Source of the DNA: Pogonophryne albipinna
Taxonomy: Eukaryota > Chordata > Actinopteri > Perciformes > Artedidraconidae
Length of the DNA stretch: 64,000 bases
Assembly: GCA_028583405.1 (NCBI GenBank)
Contig: CM053256.1
Location: forward strand, 23,285,325 to 23,349,324
Direction: 5' to 3'
The notes below the pieces were generated by a model. That model saw only the letters and a program-made list of their open reading frames with translations. It had not been told where the DNA came from and ran no database searches. A program made the position numbers and the translations under genes. Below are positions 22,386 through 35,286 of the stretch, in pieces; position 1 is the first letter of the stretch; every line of letters starts with the position of its first letter.

Positions 22386-25310
22386 ATTTCAGTCAAGGTA
22401 TTCACCTTGCAGGTGCAACTATGTGGCTTGTTTCCTGGATTATATGTTTAAGTCATGGATGTTTAAAGTTCATATTTGTCTAATATTAGTTTACTTTTCA
22501 TTACTGAAGTATGACGCTGCGCTGTCAGTACACTTGTCCCTGTTTGTGATTGGTCAAATGTAGCTAACCCCGCCCCTTTCACGTGAACGCGCTCTCAGCT
22601 GGTGAGAGAAACCCTGGCTTGATTTACCGAGTTGATAGCGTCGTAGGACCGCATAGCGAGATCTCGTTTGTTAGGGTTAGTTAAGATAACTCAAACATAT
22701 CCAGGGTCTGTTGAACTAGCTTCGGGCACAGGTGGCTGCATAGCATAACAGCGCTAATGTCAAAGACACAAACATTATACATTATATTTTTATTTTACCA
22801 GGATGCAGTGACACAAATATTTGGGAAGGCTTAGTCTTCCCTAGCCTACAGTACCCGCCGCCCCTGCAGTTAGCGTTAGGCTTTTTCCTCTAATGACTAA
22901 GCTTACAATATGTTACTGCCAAGATGGTAACCCTCAGTTTCCAAAAACTCTAGGGAGATGGTTAAGGTTAAAATGTGACCATAAATGGTTAACACTCGGA
23001 AAGGCCATCGAGCAGTGAGTCTCATGGGTTTACTGTCTGGACAAAACCTTAAAATCCTGGCTATTGCATTATAATTTCTACCTGTAATATGATCACTGGC
23101 AATGTTTTTTTTCAAGAAGTACTTTCTTGTTCACTCATAACATGTACAGTTAGTCGATCGATGTGGTTGGTGGTCGTACGACTTAAATACGGGCTCTTGA
23201 GGATCATGTGTGATTTAACTTCAGGCTTTAGACTGCACAACAGTGGTCAGACAGACAGAGGTTGTATTAGGACAGTTTAGAAACTACTTCAGCTACCTTT
23301 CCAGTTTTGACCTTTTTGTCATGTCGAGCTAATGATTTGTTATATTACAGTACTCTAACAAGTCTATAATATCATATAACAAGAACATAACACTAACACC
23401 TATGTGTCATAATGACTTTTCCGCACAACAACAAGACATGTTCTCTCAGGAATCTCCTGTCGCCTGCAGGTTATTTTTTTCTTTATCATAAAGGTCAGAG
23501 AGTGGAGCCAGGTTCAGGTCTGGACACGTTCAATCCCCTCCATCACAGACTGAACCTGACAGAACTGTTCAGGAAAATCATACAATAATACACTGAATTG
23601 GAAGATAATAGCGAGAATGTGTATAGGAGTCAGCTGGATGGCATCTTATCCACAGTAGATCAAATAGTTTTGAAAAACTTGTTCCTTTGAAATACATTAA
23701 TTGACTGATTTTCCCTATAGAACTAACATACAGCTCTTACAGGTCAGCACTCTTACTCTCTGTGTCTGCAGTGTTAGGTCAGAATATGATCACATAAGCC
23801 TGACCTAGTTGTGTGTTATCATAGGAGTTCTCCCTATAGTGCACCTGAAGAACAACAGACAGTTAAACGGTAATGTAAAGAAAACACACTTTGAGCCCTG
23901 GGTACGGCGGAACTTATTAAACATTTGAATTAGTTTTAGTTTGACCTTCACTTTAACTAAGAGGAATTCCAAGCCAGAAAATACAAAAATTCAGCATGGC
24001 TGATAAATATTAATTGCACAGTCCATTCAGAAAACGCCATTTCAGGATGTAAGCCTTGACTAAGATCTATTGTGTCATAAAATAGAAGACTATGCACACT
24101 GTAGGAGAGGGATTACCTGCTTTTATGGACAAGACCTTGTCTTCTAAAACTGCAGTGGTAATGGAGGTAGAATGAAATGGAGTTTGATTTGTGAGCCTTG
24201 TTACAGATAACACACCGCAGTTGGCCAGCAGCATCTGTAATTGCCATGGATAGCAATTTCAGCTGGGTGGAGAACTGGCCTGTCTAACTGGCTGTGCTCA
24301 TAAATCATCACGTGTATTTTGCATAGACATGTCGGCCCAGAAAACATCAACATCATGGGTTTGGGTTCTCCAACTCACAATCAGTGATACTTAAGTTTTG
24401 ATCGACCTACATACCCAGAAATAAATAAGGTGAACATCATTTAACTGGAAAGTCCTCATTCAAACTTCACTATACGTAACTGAAAAATAAAAGGTGGCCA
24501 AAATTACTATGTGTAACTCAAAAAGCGACAAACCCACAGTAAATTGTCTTCTGAGTCTGCAGTTTTCTCAGTTCTCTTTGCATTTTATTGGCTTTATATT
24601 GCCTTGAATTTTACGGCCTGAAACTTTACTGTTTTGGTTTAGTCCAGGTCAGAAGCCCGAAGTGACTGACAGGAATCTTAAAAAGTGGTTTATTAAAAAT
24701 AAAGTACCCCTTATAAAGGGATCTTAGCAACCACAGTTGTTTTTCCCAATGTGTTTAAGCTATACTTGACAACAAAATGTTTGGCTGAGATACATATTAC
24801 TATTACTCTGTTTTCATTTTTGGGACAGCACTTTTTGCTGTACAAAGGGGCACAAGGCATATGCGTGTTATGCTGAGCAGACGATATACCAACCCTAACC
24901 AATTATTGCAAACCACAAACAAAGGGACACAAAAGGGAAATGAGGGGACGGTCAAGAAGAGACAGAGCACTGCAACACCCTGTTTTCAGTCCAAAAAAAA
25001 GCTGAACCGATAGCATAGCCAGGAACATAATAATATGCCTTTCGCATAATTAAGTGCCATTAATCCTTAAGTCTAGAGAAAGTCAGAAAAAGCAGCGAAG
25101 CAAAGCATGTTTCGGTCTGTTTAATCATACAGAAAGCAACACATTTGAAGTCACGCCCTTTTTTTGTATGCAAACTCTTTATATCTGTTAAACTGAGCCT
25201 GATTCGATTTGCATCAGTGTAGCAGTTCACTTTAGTTCTACACAAAGTGCCTAATTACCAGAAACACTACAACATTACTGGCCTAAACTACAAAATGCCA
25301 TGCCTTAGGC
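22386..25310. other. Non-coding stretch
   Basis: No gene or classified repeat recognised. A few short ORFs (for example 22903-23115) have no domain or splice support. Confidence 0.45.
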
Positions 25311-25690
25311 CAGTGTTTTTCAAAGTGGGGGCCCCGACCCCCCGGGGGGCCGCCAGGGGGGTCACACAAAGTTTGAGGGAAGTTTTTTTTAAGTTTAATT
25401 TTTTTTTATAGATGTTATTAATAACTGTATATCTATTAATCTATGTGTCCTTTGATGCCAATCTTTTAATATTTTTTGTTTTTGAATCACACAACCGCCC
25501 TTCAAGCCAATCAGAATCGAGCTGCCGCTACTGAGAGTGAAACTGAGTATCTGCTCAACTTTTGGAGCAAGTGAGAGCTAGTGAATATTTCGCTCTGCAG
25601 CTGGATGAGAGCACGGATGTAGCAAATGTTGCAGAATTGCTTGCATACATCAGATTTATTTCAGAAGACATGATGGAACAATCGTAAACG
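25311..25690 (+). pseudogene. hAT transposon remnant (end plus transposase piece)
   Basis: CAGTGTTTTTCAAAGTGGGG at 25311 resembles hAT ends. About 25585-25690 encodes EYFALQLDESTDVANVAELL then AYIRFISEDMMEQS and stop. The LDEST block belongs to hAT transposases of the Charlie/ZBED type. Only this piece remains. Confidence 0.75.
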
Positions 25691-25795
25691 GACAATATGT
25701 TGTGTTTGCTTTTCTGAAATCGAGTTCCTTTTCAACTGAGATGCCTTCTGTTTCAACTGAAATCCCTCTCACACAACATACTGAAATCGTATTTC

Positions 25796-27175
25796 TATGG
25801 GCTCAGAACAGTCTCATAATACACACATGCACACAGAAGGATTCACACTTGTATTTCATGATCCACAAAAGGATTCACACTTGTATTTCCAGATCCACAC
25901 TTGTGTTTTTCAATGCACACACAAATGTGTTCCGTTTCATGTAAATAAAATCCAATTACAGAAAAAAGTTTTACATATATATTTTTGATACTCACATATT
26001 TGTTTTCCGTGTAAAACCTCTGCACCTGCAAACACAAACAGCTTTCTGTGCACGGATCGCTGTGCATTCGTGTGTGGGTTTTTTGAGACTCCACTGACAC
26101 TCATCCGATTCGTACTTGTAATTTTTTCTATCTATAGCCGATCAGATGTCTCCTTCATTCTAAGCCAATCACATGAGCGCGCCCCCACGGGGGTATGATT
26201 TCTTGCGTTCATGACACTTCATATACGCATTTTGCGCTGTCCGGTCAGCTCGCTAAACAGAGGGCGGAGCTTCAGGTGATCGTGCAGAGCTGTGTGTCTC
26301 CGTCAGACTCAGCAGCTGATCTGATCTCTCTCTCGCGTCCGGTTACACTTCACTCGCGTTTATGTCCATATCGATCAGATCCAGCTCTCCTGATCGGCCT
26401 TTATAGAGAGCACCGATCAAACTATTAAGAGTGAGTATCGGCCGATAATGACCGGCGGGGCTCCCCCCCGTTGACAGTTCACTGTCTAGCACTGGCTTCG
26501 TAGCTGCTCCCTCCACACTCACAACAACTTCATACAGACATAAATAAAGCAGCTGTATTCACCACACAGGAAACACACATTTAAAACGGTTTTGCCTTCC
26601 GTTTTTGTGTACACAAGCATTCATCAATGGTTCGGAAAGTGGCGCTGTACCTTAATAATATAAAGGCTTGTATTTGCGTGCATTTCCTGTTCGGAAAGTG
26701 GCGCTGTACTGAGAGTGGAGGTGTCCTGAGATTAGCGCCTGCAGGCAGGCTCCATGGACCTGTCAGCTCCAGACAGCGCAAAATGCGTACATGAAGCACT
26801 ACGTCATGAACGCAAGAAATCTACCCTCGTGGGGGCGCGCTCATGTGATTGGCTTAGAATTGAGGAGACATCTGATTGGCTATAGATAGAAAAAATTACA
26901 AGTACGAATCGGCTGACCGTCAGGGGAGTCTCAAAAAACCCACACACAAATGCACAGCGATCCGTGCACAGAAAGCGGTTTGTGTTTGCAGGTGCAGAGG
27001 TTTTACACGGAAAACAAATATGTGTGGATCAAAAATACATATGTAAAACTTTTTTCTGTATTTGGATTTTATTTACATGGCTATGAAACGGAACACATTT
27101 GTGTGTGCATTGAAAAACACAAGTGTGAATCCTTCTGTGTGCATGTGTGTATTATGAGACTGTTCTGAGCCCATA
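25796..27175. mobile_element. 1.38-kb DNA transposon with ~450-bp TIRs and 6-bp TSD
   Basis: The ends are TATGGGCTCAGAAC and GTTCTGAGCCCATA. The 6-bp duplicate TATTTC is at 25790-25795 and 27176-27181. The arms, about 25796-26250 and 26770-27175, are near-complementary throughout. The centre (26250-26770) holds no transposase. A 6-bp duplicate is unusual; I recall it for IS3EU-like elements (unverified). Confidence 0.85.
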
Positions 27176-27189
27176 TATTTCACGTGTAT

Positions 27190-27420
27190 AATGAGAGCGT
27201 TTCATTTGTGTATAAGAGATTGTTTCTTATGTGTGTGTGAGAGCGTTCCACATGTGTATTTAAGAGCGTATCATATGTGTGTGAGAGCGCTTCAGGTGTA
27301 TGTGTGAGTACGTTTCACATGTGTATATGAGAGATTTACATATGTTTGTAAATGATTTTGGTTTCAGTTGTGTGTGTGTGAGAGTGTTTCACATGTGAAC
27401 GGTATTTCTGAATAATGTCA
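27190..27420. repeat. Degenerate minisatellite, unit about 25-35 bp
   Basis: Repeats of the theme 'gagagcgtttcacatgtgtgta' immediately after the long-TIR element. Confidence 0.6.
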
Positions 27421-27599
27421 CTAACGGCCCCTCATAGATATACGTTTCTTACAAATAAGTCATTCACCATGAAAAAAATACATTAAAAGATTACTAATTG
27501 ACTAAAGAAATCTTCGTCGACCAAAACCACCAATAAAGTCGACTAATCGACTAAGAAGAGGCAGCCCTGGTAACAATGTCCAAGCTATAAAAACGGTGA

Positions 27600-28050
27600 G
27601 CTGAATTGAGCCATGGTGGTTGTGGGGTTATGGTATGGGCAGGCGTATGTTATGGACGACGAACACAGGCCACTCGATTCACAACATTACCCTAACCCTA
27701 ACCCTACCCCTCACACCAGATACTGACTGGTTTTCGGACCCCCCCAGACCCCCCCAATAAAGCAAAACTGCACGTTTCAGAGTGGCCTTTTATTGTGGCC
27801 AGCCTAAGGCACACCTGTGCAATAATCATGCTGTCTAATCAGCATCTTGAAATGCCACACCTGTGAGGTGGGATGGATTATCTCGGCAAAGGAGAAGTGC
27901 TCACTTTCACAGATTTTTTCAGATTTGTGAACAATATTTGAGAGAAATTGTTATTTTGTGTAAATAGAAAATGTTTTAGATCTTTGAGTTCATCTCATGA
28001 AAAATGGGAGCAAAAACAAAAGTGTTGCGTTTATATTTTTGTTCAGTGTA
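27600..28050 (+). mobile_element. Tc1-like transposon remnant
   Basis: It starts in a transposase piece (GGTTGTGGGGTTATGGTATG, reading MVVVGLWYGQ in the family manner), then jumps to CACACCAGATACTGACTGG near the transposase end, and finishes with GTGTTGCGTTTATATTTTTG and TTCAGTGTA, the known end of a fish Tc1 family. The left end and most of the transposase are lost. It ends at TA (28049-28050), inside the last exon of gene family copy 2. Confidence 0.8.
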
Positions 28051-28378
28051 CATATGCAGGCAATTTTTCAGTCTCTGAACCTTGGTTGAAAGGTTGCAGG
28101 ATCCAGCTCCAACAGTAGTTTTTGGAATACCTCAAAACTATATTTGAGATTCTTGGGGTATCTCAGATCCAAGGCATAGGTGTTAGTCCCAAGACTCCCA
28201 ACAGATAGCAGCCGGCTCTGCTAAGATCCCCAAGACTGCTGAGGACAGGGATGCCCTCAATCACAATCTCTACATCAGTAGGTTCTTCGACTGACCCATC
28301 TTGGTTCTGCATCAGGTACATCTTCATCACCTCCTCTGCCAATTCCTCCTGTCAGTGGACAGGTGCATCAGCAGCATC
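28051..28378 (-). pseudogene. Terminal exon, teleost gene family copy 2
   Basis: The acceptor TTTCAATGTCTGCAG ends at 28379. It reads DAADAPVH, then an in-frame TGA, then QEELAEEVMKMYLMQNQDG and DVEIVIEGIPVLSSLG. A two-base insertion breaks the frame before [16 protein letters not shown], and another shift precedes [14 protein letters not shown]. The Tc1-like remnant then cuts the exon at 28050. The signature IVIEG...[10 protein letters not shown] equals that of copies 1 and 3. One stop and two shifts mean this copy is dead. Confidence 0.75.
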
Positions 28379-28566
28379 CTGCAGACATTGAAAAGACAAC
28401 TGGTTAGTGCTTACTTTCAGCCTGCATGTTACAAGACACACAAAGAGCAATTCCTCCCTGCTCACTCACTATGTATGTTATTGATCGTCTCACAGTCATC
28501 CATGATTACATTATTTACAACTTCAAAACTAACACTGTTAACAATCCTGAAAACTATTGTACTGAC

Positions 28567-29005
28567 TAGGGCTGCAGCTAAAGAGTATTCAAACCGGCTT
28601 CCATAAAAATAAGACCGGTCTCTTAAAATGAACAACAAGAACAATTAACATTGTTATTGTTTAAATTGCATACAATAATATTATCTGTCAAAACTAGACC
28701 CATTTATTGCATATAAGTTCCATATTACCTTCTGGGTTTTAAAGAACCCATTTTCTGAAATGCAAAAACTAATAATCATTATTGTTTTTTTATTTCAAAT
28801 AACTTTAAAAAAGAAAAAGGTATACGTCTTCTGGGCTACTCATATAAGGGTACTACAATTGTAACTGCACATCTGTATTGACCTCTGTCTCACCTCTGTG
28901 CCACGCTGTCAGTCTGTTCGTCTGCTTGACTGAGTGCGTGTATGTCTGTCCCACTGCCCGATCATTTTTAGTAATCGAGTTACTCGAGGAATCATTTCAG
29001 CCCTA
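28567..29005. mobile_element. hAT-type MITE, 439 bp, 8-bp TSD
   Basis: TAGGGCTGCAGCTAA at the left and TTTCAGCCCTA at the right. The duplicates are GTACTGAC (28559-28566) and GTACTAAC (29006-29013), 7 of 8 equal. The right duplicate contains the splice donor of the neighbouring exon. Confidence 0.82.
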
Positions 29006-29013
29006 GTACTAAC

Positions 29014-29109
29014 CTCAAAGTCCTTGATCAAGGCACTCGCATCTTCTCCCAGATGGTCGATGAGACATCGGATGACAACCTCTTGTTTTCGCTGAATGGG
29101 GATTCCACT
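29014..29109 (-). pseudogene. Internal exon, teleost gene family copy 2
   Basis: It reads SGIPIQRKQEVVIRCLIDHL then GEDASALIKDFE, ending in phase 0 at the donor GTTAGTAC. The start is after CTCTGCAG (29110); an earlier acceptor at 29122 would add TALQ in the same frame. It is the counterpart of 9887-9957. Intact itself but part of a copy with a broken last exon. Confidence 0.7.
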
Positions 29110-29635
29110 CTGCAGAGCAGTCTTTCAACAACTAATACAATTTATTACTCTGCACATTCAAGCTGAATTTTGCTTTACTGTAACAACTTTATAGTCAAAC
29201 TGTTTCAATTTAATTAACATTAAAGAAATTAAACATTGTCAGTATAGTATGTTGTGGAGGGATGCAAAGTAAATGCAAGAACAAAACGTGGAACATTTGG
29301 CATATGAACAGAAGAACGGGAAGAAGCCAATGCTGATTGATATATATACATGTACATGGTGGTGGGGTGTCTAGAAGATGTGAGATATTGAAGGGCAGAA
29401 AACTAAGGAAGAAAAAGCAATAACTGTTAAGGAAGACATGAGGATGAATAATATGAGAAGTTTGCAAGTAAGCAAGATTTGAACAGGAAGGGAGTCAGAG
29501 GGGATAAAGAGGAGTTGTCGAATTAGGATAAATAACTATCTAAAGTAATTAGTGATTGGAATTAACTTACACAAAGGAAAGAAATGCGATTAAGACAGGT
29601 GGAATTATTAAGGCAGTTAAGGAAGTAACTCACAA

Positions 29636-29760
29636 AAAACTCACCTCTTCAATCTGGCTTTTAATGTGTGATTGTTTTGGTATTATTTGACTTTAACTTT
29701 ATATATATTTATTTGTTGTTCTTTTCTTTTCACTATATCTGTAAAGCTTCTTTGAAGTAG
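29636..29760 (+). repeat. LINE 3'-UTR fragment
   Basis: CTCACCTCTTCAATCTGGC to CTGTAAAGCTTCTTTGAAG resembles the L2-like 3' tail seen better at 31259-31495. It lies in an intron of copy 2. Confidence 0.4.
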
Positions 29761-29824
29761 AATACTCCTTTTTGCCCGATGTCGCTCTCCGAAAGCACCC
29801 TTTTTCGCTTGGAACATGGACTAC

Positions 29825-29896
29825 AGTTTTGGGGAATAGAAGTCAAACATTGACATGAACTTTGGCTCAAGATTCAGTGTGTTGATCCCTCTGAAA
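29825..29896 (-). pseudogene. Internal exon, teleost gene family copy 2
   Basis: The acceptor ...CGCAGAG precedes 29896. With the two bases left from the exon at 30088-30202 it reads N, then FRGINTLNLEPKFMSMFDFY then SPKL, and the donor GTAGTC follows. The phase fit with the upstream exon supports it. The donor is weak. Confidence 0.55.
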
Positions 29897-30087
29897 CTCT
29901 GCGCAGACCCGAAAGAGAGAGATGAGAAAAGAGAAAAAATAACTTAGGATTCAATTTATTGTCATTTCAATCCATCAAAAACAAAAGTCCATATAGCTTT
30001 CAATAGGATGTAAAACTGTGACACATGCAGGTTATCAGTCTGTAATGTCGTGTTGACCACTGCTAAAAGAAAATTCCATTTACTCAC

Positions 30088-30202
30088 TTGGAGACATCTA
30101 ACAAGACAGGCCATCTGTCCTTGATGTCTTCGATGCTCATCTGTAGACTGATGACATCATGTCTTCTATGTGCAAAAGTTCTGCACATCAAGTCCTTGAT
30201 GG
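30088..30202 (-). pseudogene. Upstream exon, teleost gene family copy 2
   Basis: The acceptor TTTTGCACAG is at 30203 and the donor GTGAGT follows 30088; both are good matches. It reads IKDLMCRTFAHRRHDVISLQ then MSIEDIKDRWPVLLDVS. No stop. I see no convincing exon further upstream in the window. Confidence 0.65.
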
Positions 30203-31258
30203 CTGTGCAAAACAACAACATAAGTAATACATTTACACAAACTACTAATAGTCGATTAACTCTGGTTACTTCCAGAGGTAGATAAGATGGCTAAATGTGC
30301 TAGGTCTAACTTGAAGCCTGTGCTCCGCTCAACGGTCCCCTCACAGCGGACAGAGCTGCAGGTGATCACGGAGCTGCTTCCCTCACGTTTATGTCCATAT
30401 CGATCAGATCTAGCTAGTTCTAGTTAATTATATGACTGCCTGCTTATCAAGGCATACCTAATAACCGGATGTGGTGGCAAAGCCCCCTTCACAGCCTGTT
30501 CAAGGCGAGACTGTTGCACCGTTATTCCGGCTTGCCTAATATCACACACTGGGGCAGCATTGTCTGGTTAAGTATAAAAAGTTGACGTAATGGCGGATCT
30601 TCTTTACTACAGCATTTCTGAATAACAGTGTAAAAGGGGCTTAAAAGAAACAGCTAACTATGCTACATACAGACAGCTGGTTGGTTACTGTAGGTAGGCC
30701 TACGTTAAAACAACAACTGCAATAAAGCAGATGCTAATGTTTCTACTTTTTACTAGAGTAAAACATTAGCTTCACTTAACCTGGTTGACTGTGTCCATCT
30801 CTCTGCTATTCTGTGTGCGTGTCTAGAAGCGGACAGAGAACTAGCTAGACCTACGACAGCATGGCTGCAAGTGTGACAGTATTTAGATAATTACACCCTC
30901 TAAAGTTGTATATGCACAAAGACAGGGTCAATATTTCATTAACTTTTGCTAGCTGGCTAGTCAATATTGATTTAGAATGAGTAATAATTGCTGTTCCTGA
31001 AACTGATCAGTATTAACCAATTCTCAAATATTTTTGATTTAAATTTACCAAAGATATTAAGGATATCTTAAAAATATAATTTGTTAGTCAAATACTCATT
31101 TATTTCCGTGTAATCAACTTAAATAATAGTAATAATTTAAGACAAAATTAACTGTTGGATTTGTATGCATTTATTTTGGTATGTCCAACTCAAACAATTA
31201 CTCTACTAGTATAGCTTTTTAATATTGTGAGTGTATGGCTATTGACTTGGGTATTGAC
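30203..31258. other. Non-coding stretch with a shared repeat piece
   Basis: CGTTTATGTCCATATCGATC at 30386-30405, with its upstream 50 bases, also occurs inside the long-TIR element near 26357. The rest holds nothing recognisable. Confidence 0.5.
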
Positions 31259-31495
31259 AAGTGTCAATTAATTTAATAATAATTAATTTAATTAAGGTAA
31301 GGTAGGGCTCAAAACACATCTTTTCAACTCTGTCTACCCATTCTCAATCAACTTCCTCTTGACTGCCTTTTTTTTGTTTATTTTATTTTACTATATTTAT
31401 GTGTTTGCCTGTCCTTGTTTGTCTACCCTCCCTCATACTGTAAAGCGTCTTTGAGTTGTGAAAAGCGCTATATAAATAAATGTATTATTTAATTG
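31259..31495 (+). repeat. L2-like LINE 3' tail
   Basis: CTGTAAAGCGTCTTTGAG and AAAGCGCTATATAAATAAAT are the standard end of fish L2-type LINEs. Confidence 0.7.
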
Positions 31496-32277
31496 CAAAT
31501 AACCTTGCCTGAGTGGATGATTGTACCTTATCATAGTTAATTCATTAATGTATGTTACTTGCACTTGTACAAAAAAGTAGAAGATCGAAAAAGTACTGAT
31601 TTTCCTTTTTTAGAAGCATTTAGAACTGCTGACAGTGTGTCTTTATGACAGGGATTGTATTCATCACTCCCTGTCATTAAGCATACCCAGACTTCACTTG
31701 GGAATATAGGGTTTAAAATGATATCTCAATAGGTGTGGGAGAGAATATGTTCTTTTTTATTTTATGATAGCATAGAGATTTTTACATAACTTTTTTCTGA
31801 CTTATCATAGGAAAGGTCTGTTTAATCATTGTGTAAGCAGCAGTGTATCTAACACAGTTACATTTATAATTTGCTTAATAATGGCACAACATGTTATTCA
31901 ACATTTGTTCTTGACAGTAAACTAATTGCAGCCAATTATTTGAATGCCATTTATGTATTCAGGGTGAGCCAGATAGAGTATCATGTTTTGCATTGGCTTA
32001 TTACAACGTCTGACATTGCCCTGCCATTTCATTCTGTGTAAATGGCCTTTTTTCAATTACATCAGAGTAATAATTACCCAAGGAGGGGAATGTAAAAGAT
32101 CATATGACTAAGACTTGCTTTCCTATTCACACTGGTTTTCTGTGATATGGGGCGAGCAGCATCTATGTTCTCTTTTTCATAATTGTGCTAATTGAAAAGA
32201 TAATTTATTTAATGAAAGTCATCACTAAGGCAACAGTTAGTTCACCACCTTTGAGTTTGCGAAAAAGAACAGAAAGG

Positions 32278-32580
32278 TGTTAAAGAAAGCGGAGCATGTT
32301 GGACCTGAAAGCAGGACGCAGAAAAAAAATAAAGGAAGAGCTTTTCATATAAGGTAATGCAGGACAGGGCAACACCAAACAGAACTTTCCAGCCCAAACA
32401 AGGATCTGATGAAGACGAACAGAAGACCTGAACTTAAATACAGGCAGAACTAAACATGAGTACAAGACAGAGCCGGGAGTACAGGCAAACACAGGTGCAG
32501 GTGAAAAGAATCAGACAATTACACAGGCGGGAAAACACAAAGACAGGAAGTAAAATCAGACATTACATACCGGGTTAACA
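32278..32580 (-). repeat. Possible solo LTR
   Basis: 303 bp from TGTTAAAG to GGTTAACA, with a composition (AACACAGGTGCAGGTG, GGCGGGAAAACACAAAGAC) like fish LTRs read on the minus strand. No target duplication seen. Confidence 0.4.
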
Positions 32581-33955
32581 CTTTTCAAAATAAAAGAGGA
32601 AACGCAATGACAGATTATGAAAGAAAGGCATGACTTCCCAACCAAGACAAGATTCTGAAGCACATGGTAGTAGGCTACTGCACATTAGAGCAGAACTGCC
32701 TGACCCATCAACATTCGATGAAAATTCACAAATTCAAACTAAGAAGGCTTGGATAGGCTTTAGGAGAAGTCTTTTAAACGTATTAGCCACTAACATGTTG
32801 CTAACATCTGCAAGCTAACGTGTTCAAAATAAAAATGATGACGTGCTAAATATAACATCTGCATTTAGCATACTTGCAGTTGCTAACTAGAAAAGTTAGC
32901 TTAGTCCTAGACAAAAAAGTAGAATCTCAATTGTCCCTCCCAGCTTCTTTACAGTCAATATGTCCGCAAAGAAAACAATAACAGATTTTATATCTTGTAT
33001 CATTCCTAACTTTGGAAGATCATAACATTAGAGTATGGAATTATTCTGTTCCAAATTAGACCTTTTTTTTTAAATGTCAGTTTTTTTCCTTTACAAAGGC
33101 CAACATGTGTAATTAACCGAGCAAAATCAGCAGTTAATTACATAATAAAAAGTCAAAAGTTTGTGATTACAATTCATATATGACTCTCTTAACCAAATGT
33201 AATTGTAATCAGCCCAGTATGTCAAGACACTTCAGTCAAAACCATAAATGTGATATGGCACTAATGTCAAAAGATAATTAGAGTTCTTACGATGAATTGT
33301 CTGGGAACTTAGAGTGTCTTTACCACATTTCATGATAATGAGTCTAATAGTTTTTTTCTGGACCAAAGTGTTTGGCGTGGCATTGCCATCTCCTGAGCTA
33401 TGCAGTTCGAAATATCTTGGTTATTTCAACTCTTTTACTTAATCTGCTATAATCTTTCATTAAAAAAATAGCATTAAGCTTTTTTCCGTTATCTATCATC
33501 CCTTCATTTAACTACCTTTTTATCTGTATTGATTTTGTTTCCCATTTCACATTTCCCCTGTTGCAAATGAAGACACTTCCTGGATGATCCCCAAGGTGAA
33601 ATAAAGGGTAAGGATGATTAAACCAGTTCATGTCCTCATCTTGTCATTGTCCTCTCTTTGTGACTCACCATCTGAGATCTCGTGTTAATATCATGCTGCA
33701 AGATGTTGACAGCATTAAGGGGAAAGTTCTCTGTTTGATAAATGAGGCATTCACGCCTTTTTACCAAACCTCATTCTAAATTGATTGGGAGCTTCAATTT
33801 AAGGATTCAGCCACTGCATCGCTGCTTCTCTCCCTGTTTCAGCTTCCCATAGAAGTTGCCTGTCAACTGTGCTGCACTGGCTCTTTTTCAGTATCAAGAG
33901 GGAGCGCTGGGAGGAAACATTACTTAATTGGTCTTTATGACAAAAGTTACTTGAT
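32581..33955. other. Non-coding stretch
   Basis: No gene recognised. 33560-33610 resembles a LINE tail (GATCCCCAAGGTGAAATAAA). Confidence 0.4.
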
Positions 33956-33959
33956 GTAA

Positions 33960-35286
33960 CCACAGTAAAATGCTCAACACACGCTCCATCCACAATAAAA
34001 GCCACATTCTGAGAAAATTAATTAAAGACAATAACCTGTGCTTTCTGTATCTGACCGAAACGTGGCAATAACCCCTGGACTATTTTTCTTTAAATCAAAT
34101 CACCCCAGCAGGATTCACATACATTGACAAACCTCGCCCACAAGGGCGGGGTGGTGGTATAGATGCTATTATCAGACAGGACATAAAAACTACCATAATC
34201 CCCATCCCTGATGTTTCTTCATTTGAACACCTGATCTTCAAACTCTCTGGTCCCACTCCCCTAGTCACAGCCATCATCTACCGTCCGCCGAAGCCAAGCA
34301 CCTCCTTTCTCTCCGACCTCTCTGACATTCTCACTCAGCTTTCTGCCATATCCCCATCTGTTCTCCTCTTAGGTGATTTTAACATTCATGTTGACGACCC
34401 GACCTGCAAATATGCCTCTGAATTTATGGAAACTTCTCTCAACACATCAACTTCCCAACATACAGCCGTGGTCACATCCTGGACTTGGTCTGCTCCACTG
34501 GTCTCACCATCCATCATCTATCCAGCCTCATCTCCACATCTCTGATCACCTGGCCATCATCATGGACATCAACATCCCCATCCCTGCCCAAAAGCAAAAA
34601 CGCACAATAACCTACAGAAATCTCAAATCCATCTCACCTTCAGCAATCACTGCCTCCATTACCTGCAAGATGTCTGTCTCTTCCCCCCCCCCCCACTTTC
34701 TGAAAACCCATCTGAACTTGTGGACTATTATAACAGCACCCTCTCCTTCTGTCTCAATGAACTGGCCCCCACAAAAACAAAAAATGTCTCTTTCATACAC
34801 TCCGCCCCCTGGTATACCCCCGAACTCCGCCAAATGAAATCAAGGAAACGTCAACTTGAACGCCAACACAAGAAAACCACACTAACAGTCCATCTTCAAA
34901 TCTACAAAGACTATCTCCAGCAGTACAGTAACGCACTCAAAGCAGCCCGGTCTAATTACTACTCACAACTCATTCAGTCTGGCTCCAGCAACCCCAAGCG
35001 TCTGTTCTCCACCATCAGCAAACTTCTCAAACCCTGTGACAACGCCACCTCGTCCTTCACCACCGAACGGTGCAACTCCTTCCTCTCGTTTTTCCAAACC
35101 AAAATCAGCAACATTTACAGCAATCTGACACCCTCATCAGCACCCCCACCTCCCCTCCTGGCTCCCCCCCCTTCACCTCACAGCCCCTGTCCCACTTCTC
35201 CCCTGTGACCCCCATGCAACTGTCCGACTTCATGACTGGAATTAACTCCACCTGCACACTTGACCCAATGCCCTCCAAATTTGTAA
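33960..35286 (+). pseudogene. L2-like LINE ORF2: endonuclease and start of RT region
   Basis: Apurinic endonuclease motifs appear in order with frameshifts: LYLTETW (about 34045), RGGGID, TAIIYRPPKPS (about 34270), SVLLLGDFNIHVDD (about 34355-34395), and LHISDHLAIIMDINI (about 34535). Then come ELVDYYNSTLSFCLNELAPT (34720 on), PWYTPELRQMKSRKRQLER, RSNYYSQLIQ and KRLFSTISKLL, leading to the RT. A piggyBac element cuts it at 35287, just after LDPMPSKFV. The polypeptide would nick DNA and prime reverse transcription. Broken here by frameshifts as well as insertions. Confidence 0.85.

Noticed and set aside
27693..27715. Telomere-like CCCTAA repeats (also TTAGGG near 38692)
   Set aside because: Only two to three units, inside transposon sequence; not an interstitial telomere array.
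32278..32580. Full LTR insertion with target duplicate
   Set aside because: The TGTTAA...TTAACA ends are suggestive, but flanking 5-mers differ, so it is kept only as a weak repeat call.
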